From Actinostola sp. cb2023 (lineage: Eukaryota; Cnidaria; Anthozoa; Actiniaria; Actinostolidae): DNA of 64,000 nt. The position numbers and the translations under genes were made by a program. The notes beneath the pieces are model-generated. The model was not told the origin of the DNA, did no database searches, and saw nothing but the letters and a program-made list of their open reading frames with translations. The stretch is from positions 184,501 through 248,500 of the forward strand of contig JAUJYZ010001550.1 in assembly GCA_033675265.1 (NCBI GenBank). Direction: 5' to 3'. Positions 56,901 to 64,000 of this stretch are shown here, piece by piece (positions within the stretch are counted from its first letter, which is position 1; every line of letters starts with the position of its first letter).

Positions 56901-59900
56901 ATATGCGTGTGCGTACTATCACATATGAGTGTGCATACTATCACATATGAGTGTGCGTACTATCACATATGAGTGTGCGTACTATCACATATGAGTGTGC
57001 GTACTATCACATATGAGTGTGCGTACTATCACATATGAGTGTGCGTACTATCACATATGAGTGTGCGTACTATCACATATGAGTGTGCGTACTATCACAT
57101 ATGAGTGTGCGTACTATCACATATGAGTGTGCGTACTATCACATATGAGTGTGTCTACTATCACATATGAGTGTGCGTACTATTACATATGAGTGTGCGT
57201 ACTATCACATATGAGTGTGCGTACTATCACATATGAGTGTGCGTACTATCACATATGAGTGTGCGTACTATCACATATGAGTGTGCGTACTATTACATAT
57301 GAGTGTGCGTACTATCACATATGAGTGTGCGTACTATCACATATGAGTGTGCGTACTATCACATATGAGTGTCAGGGGTTTCATTAATTTTTAAAGTAGC
57401 TGTATGAGATGCTCAAAGTAGCCGTACACTCAATTTTTTTTTGCTGTACTGATTTTGGGGAATGTCATATAGAAGATATACATTAGAATACCGTCCACCA
57501 TATATCAGGGCCGTAGTTGTGACGTTGACGAGCGGCAAGACGCAAATTCGTAGGGGGGTGTGGGGGCATGCTCCCCCGAAAAATTTTGAGGTATAGGGTC
57601 TCTGAAATAGCATTTTCTGCCTTCTGAGAGTAGTTTCCAGGAAGTTTAAACTGAAAGAAAATTGATCTAAAATACTAAACTAAAATATGTACACGGTTGT
57701 ATCTATGAGTACTAGTACATAACTAATCTTAAATCGATGTTTAAAAATGCAATCATACAAGACAATTTGAGGGCAATGAAGTTTGGAGTCCAAAGCTCAT
57801 GTAAATTAAAAATCTAAAGAAGGGAGGCGCTCACAACCTTGTGCAATTGGCGCCAGAATGTCTGGGCTAACACAATCGCGCTAATTTCTAACTTGCGAAA
57901 AATTGTGATTTTAATGCCCGATTTTAACATTCAGTCAGTTTCAACTGATTTGCTAGATCAGAGTGCAAATATTATATTCGTGAATTAAGAAATCAGTGAA
58001 GCATTAAAGAATCACTGGAGCGTGAATGACTTCAGTTTCATTGAATGAATCCGAATGGCAATAAATGTATGTATGATTAATTCTTGACACGGCTCACTGA
58101 ATTCTTATTTAGCACTAAATATTACTAAATAGTACTAAATGTTTTAACGCTTATTTCACTAAGTAAATATATTTCCACAACGTAAAAATGCATTCTTTAT
58201 GTGTGTGTTTTTTTACATTTTCATCCAGCGCAGACGTAGCCTGCTTTACCTGGCCCTAAGCGCAGACGTACGTACCTTCACGTATGGCTAATTAGGCGGT
58301 ATTTTTTATGTTACTTCGTTCGTAAAAGCCGCTCTTTACAAAATTCAGCGAAGAAACGAAAGTCCGCGAAGGTTTTCCCGAAAATATAAGTTTTTTGTCT
58401 GTTTATTTGTTTGATTTGGATATCAGCGATTTGAAGAGGTTCATACAGGAACAAAACTAGTCATCGCTATTTGATCTTTGTAGTGCGTGAAAGATGTAAA
58501 GTTAAATAAATACTACAAAAAATATGAAGGTTGTTTGATTTGATTTTACATCTAGACAATAATTATTAAAAGTACGATCATACACTGACAAAAGTAGCCG
58601 CCGGAAGCACGGCAAGTAGACGCCGGAGCTCCGGCGGTAACCGGCTTCTATTGAAACCCCTGATGAGTGTGCGTACTATCACATATGAGTGTGCGTACTA
58701 TCACATATGAGTGTGCGTACTATCACATATGAGTGTGCGTACTATCACATATGAGTGTGCGTACTATCACATATGAGTGTGCGTACTATCACATATGAGT
58801 GTGTGTACTATCACATATGAGTGTGTGTACTATCACATATGAGTGTGCGTACTATCACATATGAGTGTGCATACTATCACATATGAGTGTGCGTACTATC
58901 GCATATGAGTGTGCATACTATCACATAATTATGACATTAGGAAGACTTTGAGGACGGGGACGTGAGGACGATGGCAGAGAAACAATAACGCTAATTACAA
59001 AATTCAATAACTTCAATGCATGAAATGAGCTCGAATTGGTCTTACTTCAGGCGTTCTGTGCAAAGCTACAACGTGAAATGCCTAAGTTTGACGTTGTAAA
59101 GAGAACGAGAACATCAGTTCGTTATTTGTGCAGATAGTTGTTTTTAGTCAATCGGACCACAAAAAGACAACATGTCATTCATCAAAGAGGGCGCAAATTT
59201 AGTGAAAACACGAAAAAAGAAACAAATATGAAAACAATAGACAACAAAACACTTTATTCGAACTTCGTCATCCTCACGTCCCCGTCCTTGATGCTTAAAG
59301 TCCCTATTAGAGTATAGTGGGATGTACAATGTTGATACAGAACATCTACCATACAGTACATACCTGCAAAGCTATTGGAGATGGTTCACATGGCATACTC
59401 CTTGACCTGATAAAAATATGTGTAACAAAATTCAATGCCTTGTGATAAAAATCCAAATTCTCCTTTTAAATTCTGAGAGCCTGTAGGAGATTTTCGGTTT
59501 TGTCAGAGATCACTTACACTGTTATTACACGGACACCTTAAATTATCCAAATACAATACACAATTTCTCGTGGCTTGACCAAAAACTTTGTAATTGCTAT
59601 GCTATCCTTGGTGACTAAGTGTTTGGGCATTAAGAGTCGTTTTTGTATGAGTGGGAAGTAGTAAACCATGCAGTGACGGTACCATACAGCGACCGTGCCG
59701 TATCCAAGCATTCTGATTGATTGAGCAATGATTTTGTGCGCTGTAATTGCTTGAATGGAATGAATGTCTTCGATTCCATACCGTGACCGTAACTCTGAAC
59801 CATAGGTTTCCCACTCATACAAAAACAACTCTAAATCACTTCTAACGTTACCAAGGATAGAGAAACATTACTATAACCCTCTAACTTAGTGCAACTAGAC

Positions 59901-62900
59901 ATCCCCAATGGACAACTTGTAAAAGGATGTGAGAGCCAATGGTTTATTTATTATTTAGAAACACTGTTGTCTATGTTGTAGCTTAACATTTTTCACTGGT
60001 TTAAATTTGTTTATGGCATTGACAATTTACTTTGATTCATAATCCCCTTCCTTTCAGTTAAATCATGTTAACCTTGCCTACATTACACTTAGCCTCATTG
60101 AGACTATCTGAGACACATAGATTACCTACCATAAAAACCCTAAACCTAACCTTAAAACCCTCAGAAAATTCAAACAAGGGGAAAAAATTAAATTAAACCA
60201 CAACTTACATACATGTATTATAGATCCTATACTTACCAACATGCGACAAACTTCTCTACATTCCCAGCACATATATACATGTATTATAGATCCTATACTT
60301 ACCAACATGCGACAAACTTCTCTACATTCCCAGCACATATATACATGTATTATAGATCCTATACTTACCAACATGCGACAAACTTCTCTACATTCCCAGC
60401 ACATATATAACACACCATGGCGTTAGCAAAGTGTTTATCTCCTTCCCTCTCTAGTCGTTGACCAAGTAGATCACACAATGATGTAAACTCTTCTGGTTTG
60501 GCATACGTCACTAACGCTGCAAGAGCTTCCCTCCAGTTTTGAAGAACGCAGTTCTCAACAACATCTCTCCAGTCACGGTTGACGACCACTGACATCAGCT
60601 GAGGACAGAGAAATGAAGGCAGATGATCAGTTACATGAGTAATAGCTGTAGAAATATGGTAATGATGGGAGTGGTAAAAGTACCGATATAGTAAAGGAGG
60701 TGCTGATATAGTAAAGGTGCTGATATATGATTATGGTGGTGTGGATGACGTTAAAAATAATCATGATGTACATGTAGGTACTGTATAATATTTAGTGAGT
60801 GATGAATTGTGGCAACATTTGGGATAATGATGATGATGATGATGATGATGGTGCTGATAGCATTGAATTGTGGTAACATTTGGGATAATGATGCTGATGA
60901 AGATAATGATGATGCCGATGATGATGGTGGTGATGATGATGATGATGATGATGCTGATAGTATTGAATTGTGGCAACATTTGGGATAATGATGCTGATGA
61001 AGATAATGATGATGCCGATGCTGATGGTGGTGGTGATGATGATGATGATAACAACAAAGATCATGATGAAGATACATAACTTAGTAGTGGCAAAGTATCC
61101 ATGGGAACAGTGGTGATGATGATGATGGTAGTTGATGATGATGATGGTAGTGATGATGACGAGAGTGACAACTGAACAATTCTTACCCTGGCAACATTAC
61201 TTTTGCTTTTCTCAAAGTATCTCTTCTGGATTCTGGCCAGTAAATCAGGGCCACCAGCAATGGCCAGCAGGAAAGCATCAGCCTGCAACGTAGCCACATA
61301 AAACAGTTAATTCAAATCCTATTTAGAAAGGGAAGCAAGGGTGGCCGAGTGGTGAGAGCCTCGCTCTGTCACCTCTGTGTCCCGGATCGATTCCCGGATC
61401 GACCTGGAATCACATGTGATTTGAGTTTGTCAGAAATTTATTGCATAGTAAAAGTACATGCTATTACTTCACTGTTTTCAAAAAGTCAACTAAAAGCTAC
61501 CTTGTTAATTTCATCAAACAGAACAACTTTCAAACTCATGGAAGGGTTTTTACACAAACGAAGCTTGGAGGATACCTTGTCAGTGTCCTTCTATATAACA
61601 TAATGTGTTCTCTCCCTTGCTTCGAGGGTTTTTCTCCAGATACTCCAGTTTTCCTCCCTAAAAACGAACTAGTGAGCTGAAAGTTGTATGTATAGTTCTA
61701 ATACTAGTCTACCAATGTGGTAGTTCATGCTGCCGTTCAGAATGGTTTTATGTAAGGTTATAAATTGGAAACAGTGTTTGGGACGTTACTATTTTAAGCT
61801 CATAGCCGGTCTAGGACTGATCATTTTTAAGTACTGTTCATTTGAATATTATTTCACGAAAATGTTACGTTGCCTCTTCTTTCGATCTACACTGATGATG
61901 CACGTGAATGTGAAACTCCAAGGAAGTTTGACCTTGGGTCATGTTGCTCGTCTGTCGTCGCGAAAGTTAGTTTACATGGAAGTTTTCATAGCTTTTTCGA
62001 ATTACCAGCTTTCAAATAAAACAAGAGTTCACCACAGTCGAGTTTGTGGACCCTACTAGCATACTTTGGTAGGTAGTAAAGAGCACAAAGACAAAGAGCA
62101 CGGAGACAAAATTTTGCATTGATCTACACTTCCCTGCGTCAAGCTACAAATGACTCGTATTTCAAGAAACAACATGTCGCAAAGCATGGTGGTAAAAAAT
62201 GACAGCAAAAAGACAATAGAAATGATGCATTGTGGTTAAAAGCAAGTCGAGATTTTTGCCAGCTTGTACCGAATAGTATGCTGCCTTGCTCGCTCGCTTC
62301 AGGCTCACTCGCTGCGGCAGCAATTAGAATGTAGTGGTAGTGTGTGTGAGAGTACAGTGTCTCCCAATTAATGTGCAAGCGCTACTTATTTAATTTAATG
62401 CTAATCATCAATCAATAATCAATAATAATTATTATTATAATAAAGAAGTGTGTGTGAGCGATAGCTTGAGGGCAAAAAAAAAAAAAAAAAAAAAAAGCTT
62501 GAGGGCCACCAGTTCCATAACTGTTACAAGTGCTACCCTCGTAAAATAAAGTCATTAATTTATTATTTATTTATCATTTAATCTCGTGTTGCAATGCTCA
62601 CCATTCTGTCATTATGCATGCAGACGTCAACTGCAGCTTCAAAGTTCCCAGTCAACAATGCCTGACTTATAAGACCATCAGTATCTAGTAAGAAACATTC
62701 AGTTTTAAATCTTGTTCCCATTGTTCTTCATAATAATAATCATTGTAATACTCCAGTTTCGAGTTGTTTAGGCACCACTGTAATCCTTGACAAGACGCAT
62801 TTGCTCAGGCTTGGCCTCAATTCAGTGTAAATTATGCACAAATACCGACGAGAACACGAAAAAGTGTTGACATTCAACAATAGAAACCGTTTTTAATTTC

Positions 62901-63778
62901 ACTGGTTATTCTCTGGATTGAGGCTAAGCCTGAGCATACACGTCTTTTGTCAAGGAGTACAGCGGTGTCTAATCAACTCGAAACTGGAATTTTCATCATT
63001 GTAACTTGGTAATAAAACAGTGTTTCAATGTGTTTTCATTTGTCTTACCATCATCAGTGGGTATTTTGAAAGGAAGTGGTTGTTGAACAGCAGCAACACC
63101 TATAAGGACAACACAAACAATTTCAGGTTGTCACTTCATAATATTCTTTTTGAAGAAAAAACAGCAGACAACAGCAAGACACACACAATTAGATCCACAA
63201 CGATCTTCAACAACAGCTTCTGCTCTAGGCCTGGGGGCATCCTGTACATTGCATACATTTTGAGGGCCGACCACTACTAAGCCATTGTAGCCTTGATTTC
63301 AACTTTGATCTACATGTACATGTACCGTACTAAGACAGTAACTTATCTAGTCGTTTTCTTATGAGTGGGAAATAGTTACGGTACGGTTCGTGTCATACCG
63401 TGATGGTATTGCGCCATGATCATGCGGTATCCAAGCATTCTGATTGGTTGAGTGATGATGTTGTGTGCTGTGATTGGTTGAATACAATGTCTTCGATTCC
63501 GTACCGTGACCGTAACTCCCACTCATACGAAAAACGACTCTTTATGTTAAATGAAACTTCCAAGAATATCATGTTAGGACTTTAATCTGGACACTAATCC
63601 CAGTGTCAGTTTATATGACAATAACTCTTAATTGATTGGTTTTGTAATCTTGGATTACTGTACTATTATAATTCTTACCAAAATCTCCAGTAGCATCAAC
63701 AGTCAAAGGTCCACTTGATGCAATAGCATCGAATGCTGAAGCAGCTTCACTATTGCTACCAGTGTCTGATAGTGGAGT
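43437..63778 (-). CDS. SEC31: Sec31, COPII outer-coat subunit (5' part beyond the window)
   Basis: Sec31 pairs with Sec13 to form the COPII cage and stimulates Sar1 GTPase at ER exit sites. Minus-strand exons: 63778-63679, 63099-63049, 62684-62602, 61282-61187, 60598-60369, 59406-59364, 56335-56238, 55887-55812, 54902-54678, 53668-53143, 52581-52541, 51218-51074, 50733-50618, 45436-45329, 44896-44825, 44271-44229, 43573-43437. All junctions are GT-AG with matching phase, total 2190 coding bases to a TAA. Alpha-solenoid: DTDGLISQALLTGNFEAAVD, ADAFLLAIAGGPDLLARIQK, NRDWRDVVENCVLQNWREAL. Then come the Pro/Gln-rich linker and the C-terminal helical domain (HTKRKLDDVSKRLEALYDIL, GLHDIAQ, FSEISSFMPGLKSLM). 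The WD40 repeats are missing because the gene runs past the right edge. The splice from exon 50618 to 45436 is the least certain. Confidence 0.9.
43740..44115. repeat. ATC/ACC-rich microsatellite
   Basis: CATCATCACCACCATCACC-type imperfect repeats over about 370 bp in the last intron of Sec31. Confidence 0.85.
44229..45436 (-). other. SEC31: Conserved C-terminal exons of Sec31
   Basis: 45436-45329 encodes EKPAEVIKGPVPSEHVIIQE and FDGLVQRCKASANNP. 44896-44825 encodes HTKRKLDDVSKRLEALYDIL plus REQK. 44271-44229 encodes LPKPILGGLHDIAQ and ends in phase 1, joining the last exon at 43573. These match in order the known Sec31 C-terminus (IPDEHLILKTTFEDLIQRC, QTKRKLDDASKRLEFLYDKL, GLHNIAR). They are listed separately because they are too short to appear as ordinary open frames. 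Confidence 0.88.
44927..45236. repeat. Tandem duplication, about 150 bp x 2
   Basis: CAATAACGCTTAGGGGCCAA, TAGCCAGGCTCC/GGGCCTGGCTACGCAG hairpin, GTCTAGGTCCAACATC, GGGGTCATTATCTCAAGGGT occur twice in direct order, and a partial third start follows. Located in the Sec31 intron between exons 45329 and 44896. Confidence 0.85.
46340..47655. mobile_element. Possible 1.2-1.3 kb inverted-end element in a Sec31 intron
   Basis: TTAATTATATCCATTTTGAA at 46493 and TTCAAAATGGATGTAATTAA near 47650 are inverted ends. A strong palindrome (GGTAATTGAACT ... AGTTCAATTACC) lies at 46350-46490 and GTGCGATTT words recur near both sides. No transposase frame. Exact limits uncertain. Confidence 0.4.
47783..50370. 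repeat. Intronic satellite, 54-60 bp unit, about 40 copies
   Basis: Unit words GAATTTATAGTAAAACAGTG, CAGCAGGGACCAGACAAAGG and TGTCTATCTTAGAGAGA. The array is itself duplicated: its left flank (TGAATGTAATGCTTACAATA, AGTTCCAAGCCTAATG, near 47787-47960) recurs at 48688-48860 in the middle. Variants of the unit (GAG against GAGAG) alternate in blocks, a sign of higher-order copying. Located in the large Sec31 intron between exons 50618 and 45436. Confidence 0.92.
50836..51062. repeat. ATT microsatellite with retroelement tail
   Basis: About 170 bp of AAT/AATAAT, then AACTTATTTATATAGCAC and CTAAGTTCTAAGG-like sequence up to GTGTTTTACAG. On the minus strand this is a typical SINE/LINE 3' tail ending in ATT repeats. 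It stops about 12 bp from the donor of the poly-Gln Sec31 exon. Confidence 0.55.
51074..51218 (-). other. SEC31: Poly-glutamine exon of Sec31
   Basis: Encodes SDYTPPAPITMPLFGAAD followed by two Gln runs of about 10-11 separated by Phe, then FQQQEQQ. Codons are mixed CAA/CAG. The exon enters at phase 0 and leaves at phase 1, matching both neighbours. The Gln runs are not part of the mammalian protein as I know it. Confidence 0.8.
51374..51711 (-). repeat. 330-bp dispersed foldback repeat, copy 2
   Basis: Inverted relative of 32318-32648, with the same order of CAACGCTTCAGCTG, GGATGCACGCGGGAGGCTGC, GCTCACGTCATCGCGC and GATTGGCTAATTGG words. Intronic in Sec31. Confidence 0.7.
51967..52089. mobile_element. 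Small hairpin MITE
   Basis: GGGGTCAATTCAATAAAAC and TTTTTTTGAATTGACCCC are the ends; ACAAGTGTAGCT / AGCTACACTTGT are mirrored inside. About 123 bp, intronic. Confidence 0.65.
52110..52450. repeat. Foldback repeat
   Basis: AGTAGTGGTGGATATTTACC and GGTAAATATTCACCACTACT pair about the centre near 52215, with AATATTATTATTCTCC / GGGGATAATTATTG outside. Intronic in Sec31. Confidence 0.55.
53143..53668 (-). other. SEC31: Proline-rich linker exon of Sec31
   Basis: One exon of 526 bp encoding 175 residues: AQNPVFQPSQPPQPPQQQPY at the start, many PP, PPP and QP pairs, GPPPAGPPPVGPPPSSG at the end. In known Sec31 proteins this region is disordered and its PPP motifs bind Sec23. The next exon (52581-52541) encodes GGWDTHMLHKRKQQ, which lies where the Sar1/Sec23-contacting Trp-Asn of other Sec31s is expected. 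Confidence 0.85.
53806..54075. mobile_element. ACAGTC-type MITE with internal 17-bp array
   Basis: ACAGTCAAACATCTACTAAC and GGACAGGTTCGACTGT ends; inside, AACGGCCACCTCCTCAC is repeated about six times. Longer relative of 38031-38099. Confidence 0.7.
54177..54612. mobile_element. Inverted-repeat element of about 440 bp
   Basis: GACCCTAACCCCCATAAATC to GCACATAATGTC (54180-54284) mirrors ACATTATGCGCTGAAAC to GGGGTTGGG (54508-54610), including TGAACTCCAGAAATGAAAAG. Interior carries a run of about 24 A at 54386-54410. Intronic in Sec31. Confidence 0.65.
55010..55705. repeat. 690-bp purine-only tandem tract
   Basis: Nearly pure A/G on the plus strand. The core unit is a 24-mer built from GAGAGTTAGGGAAGAAGAGA with GGAA, repeated about 18 times (T only in GTTAGG). 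It is flanked by (GGAGGAAG)n on both sides. Lies in a Sec31 intron about 100 bp from exons on each side. Confidence 0.92.
56882..57372. repeat. 22-bp tandem array, left half
   Basis: About 22 units of GTGCGTACTATCACATATGA plus GT. It was a single array with 58663-58926 before being split by the hAT-like element. Confidence 0.9.
57365..58670. mobile_element. hAT-like non-autonomous element, 1290 bp, 8-bp duplication
   Basis: The element proper (57373-58662) starts CAGGGGTTTCATTAA and ends TTGAAACCCCTG, and is bounded by two copies of ATGAGTGT, which is part of the 22-bp array unit. An 8-bp target duplication and CAGGG termini are typical of hAT. The interior contains GGGGGCATGCTCCCCCGAAA (also near 23530) and GCCGCCGGAAGC..GCCGGAGCTCCGGCGG. 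No transposase frame. Confidence 0.85.
58663..58926. repeat. 22-bp tandem array, right half
   Basis: About 12 further units of the same 22-bp repeat, in phase with the left half across the inserted element. Confidence 0.9.
59634..59833. mobile_element. MITE family 'GAGTCGTTTT', copy 2
   Basis: GAGTCGTTTTTGTATGAGTG and CCCACTCATACAAAAACAAC are inverted ends, flanked by TAA on both sides. The inner words CGACCGTGCCGTATCCAAGC and CGATTCCATACCGTGACCG are shared with 63348-63541. The TAA edge would fit a PIF/Harbinger-type target. Confidence 0.65.
60210..60407. repeat. SEC31: 66-bp triplication containing an exon end and splice donor
   Basis: Three nearly perfect 66-bp units (starts at 60210, 60276, 60342). 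Each contains, on the minus strand, the last 39 bases of Sec31 exon 60598-60369 (AGNVEKFVACW) plus the donor GTAAGTATAGG. The unit joined to the exon is 60342-60407; the other two lie in the intron as decoy donors. Confidence 0.9.
60369..60598 (-). other. SEC31: Most conserved Sec31 exon (alpha-solenoid)
   Basis: Encodes LMSVVVNRDWRDVVENCVLQ, NWREALAALVTYAKPEEFTS, LCDLLGQRLEREGDKHFANA and MVCYICAGNVEKFVACW. This block alone identifies the family. Confidence 0.93.
60820..61150. repeat. GAT microsatellite with a duplicated island
   Basis: (GAT)n in several runs. The island TGAATTGTGGCAACATTTGG plus GATAATGATGCTGATGAAG occurs three times, so larger units were copied along with the triplets. Confidence 0.85.
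61337..61692 (+). mobile_element. tRNA-derived SINE-like element
   Basis: Starts with a tRNA-like head: GGTGGCCGAGTGGTGAGAG (box A) and GGATCGATTCCC (box B), about 30 bases apart, too diverged and unfolded for a working tRNA. Near the other end CGAGGGTTTTTCTCCAGATA and CTCCAGTTTTCCTCCC resemble a conserved central domain known from invertebrate SINEs. Lies in a Sec31 intron, opposite strand. Confidence 0.55.
62498..62580 (+). repeat. Retroelement (SINE-like) 3' tail, second copy
   Basis: A run of about 22 A is followed by GCTTGAGGGCCACCAGTTCC, GTGCTACCCTCG, AATAAAGTC and ATTT repeats. Same family as 37725-37812. Confidence 0.45.
62747..62990. mobile_element. MITE family 'ACTCC-GTTTCGAG', copy 3
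   Basis: ATACTCCAGTTTCGAGTTG, TAGGCACCACTGTAATCC and CTCAGGCTTGGCCTCAATTC at the left, mirrored at the right up to CTCGAAACTGGA. It lies in the 364-bp intron between Sec31 exons 63049 and 62684 and makes up most of it. Confidence 0.75.
63348..63541. mobile_element. MITE family 'GAGTCGTTTT', copy 3
   Basis: AGTCGTTTTCTTATGAGTGG and CACTCATACGAAAAACGACT ends; inner words GCGGTATCCAAGCATTCTGA and CGATTCCGTACCGTGACCG as in copy 2. Intronic in Sec31. Confidence 0.65.
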
Positions 63779-63924
63779 CTGAAGAATAAACAACAAATGT
63801 CAAAAAAGCCATGAATCCAGGAGAGTCAAAAATGAACTCTGAAGTTTGTGGTTCCAGGTTATGTACATGTGAGTAAACAGTCAAGGGAAATTCCAATTGT
63901 AGGGGTGCGTAAGGGAACAACCAG

Positions 63925-64000
63925 TGATCACTGACCAAAATCTAAATTCTCCTAGAGAATCTATGAATTCCAAAAGAGAATATGAAGTCTGGTCATACAC
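63925..64000. repeat. Palindromic repeat cut by the window edge
   Basis: GATCACTGACCAAAATCTAA with AATTCTC and the mirrored GAGAATATGAAGTCTGGTCA resemble the palindrome at 42770-42885. Confidence 0.4.

Noticed and set aside
56882..58926. CRISPR-like array (22-bp repeats)
   Set aside because: Units are directly adjacent with no spacers, in a eukaryotic intron.
61340..61415. A functional tRNA gene
   Set aside because: Box A and box B words are present, but acceptor and anticodon stems do not pair convincingly and the sequence continues into a SINE-like body.

Overview
This is a eukaryotic, metazoan genomic window: spliced genes with GT-AG introns, an AT-rich background, and very dense small transposons and satellites. 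The gene set (Sec31, a longin R-SNARE, GT31 glycosyltransferases) and the repeat style suggest an invertebrate, probably a non-bilaterian such as a cnidarian or sponge. The phylum is inferred, not shown.

Left part (1-24 kb) is accessory DNA. It holds two copies of an intronless beta-1,3-galactosyltransferase-like gene in opposite orientation (5.3-6.1 kb plus, 19.0-20.0 kb minus); the first is cut short by a 4-base insertion. Around them lie several copies of a non-autonomous element with subterminal inverted ends and a terminal hairpin (Helentron/HINE-like). There is also a 69-bp satellite that degrades into a strange mosaic (9.9-12.9 kb), a 2.5-kb inverted-repeat composite, MITEs of several superfamilies and a very long (GTA)n tract.

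Middle (24-43 kb) carries three genes. The first is an unrecognised 356-residue basic protein with a short intron in its 5' leader. The second is a secreted, acidic Ser-Gly-rich proteoglycan-like protein, now read in three frame segments. The third, on the minus strand, is a six-exon longin-domain R-SNARE (VAMP7/VAMP72 type) whose SNARE-motif exon carries a one-base frame break. A 37-bp satellite with about 50 copies separates this gene from the next.

Right part (43.4-63.8 kb) is one minus-strand gene, the C-terminal two thirds of the COPII outer-coat protein Sec31. I reconstruct it as 17 exons that stay in frame to a stop codon and encode about 729 residues: alpha-solenoid, Pro/Gln-rich linker and conserved C-terminal helical domain. 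The WD40 start lies beyond the right edge. Its introns hold satellites, a 690-bp purine tract, a hAT-like element inserted into a 22-bp array, and a 66-bp triplication that copies an exon end together with its splice donor.

Sec31 (COPII budding) and the R-SNARE (vesicle fusion) both serve membrane traffic and are neighbours in the same orientation, but nothing here shows shared regulation. Exon borders were derived by hand from splice consensus, reading frame and family resemblance, and need transcript support.
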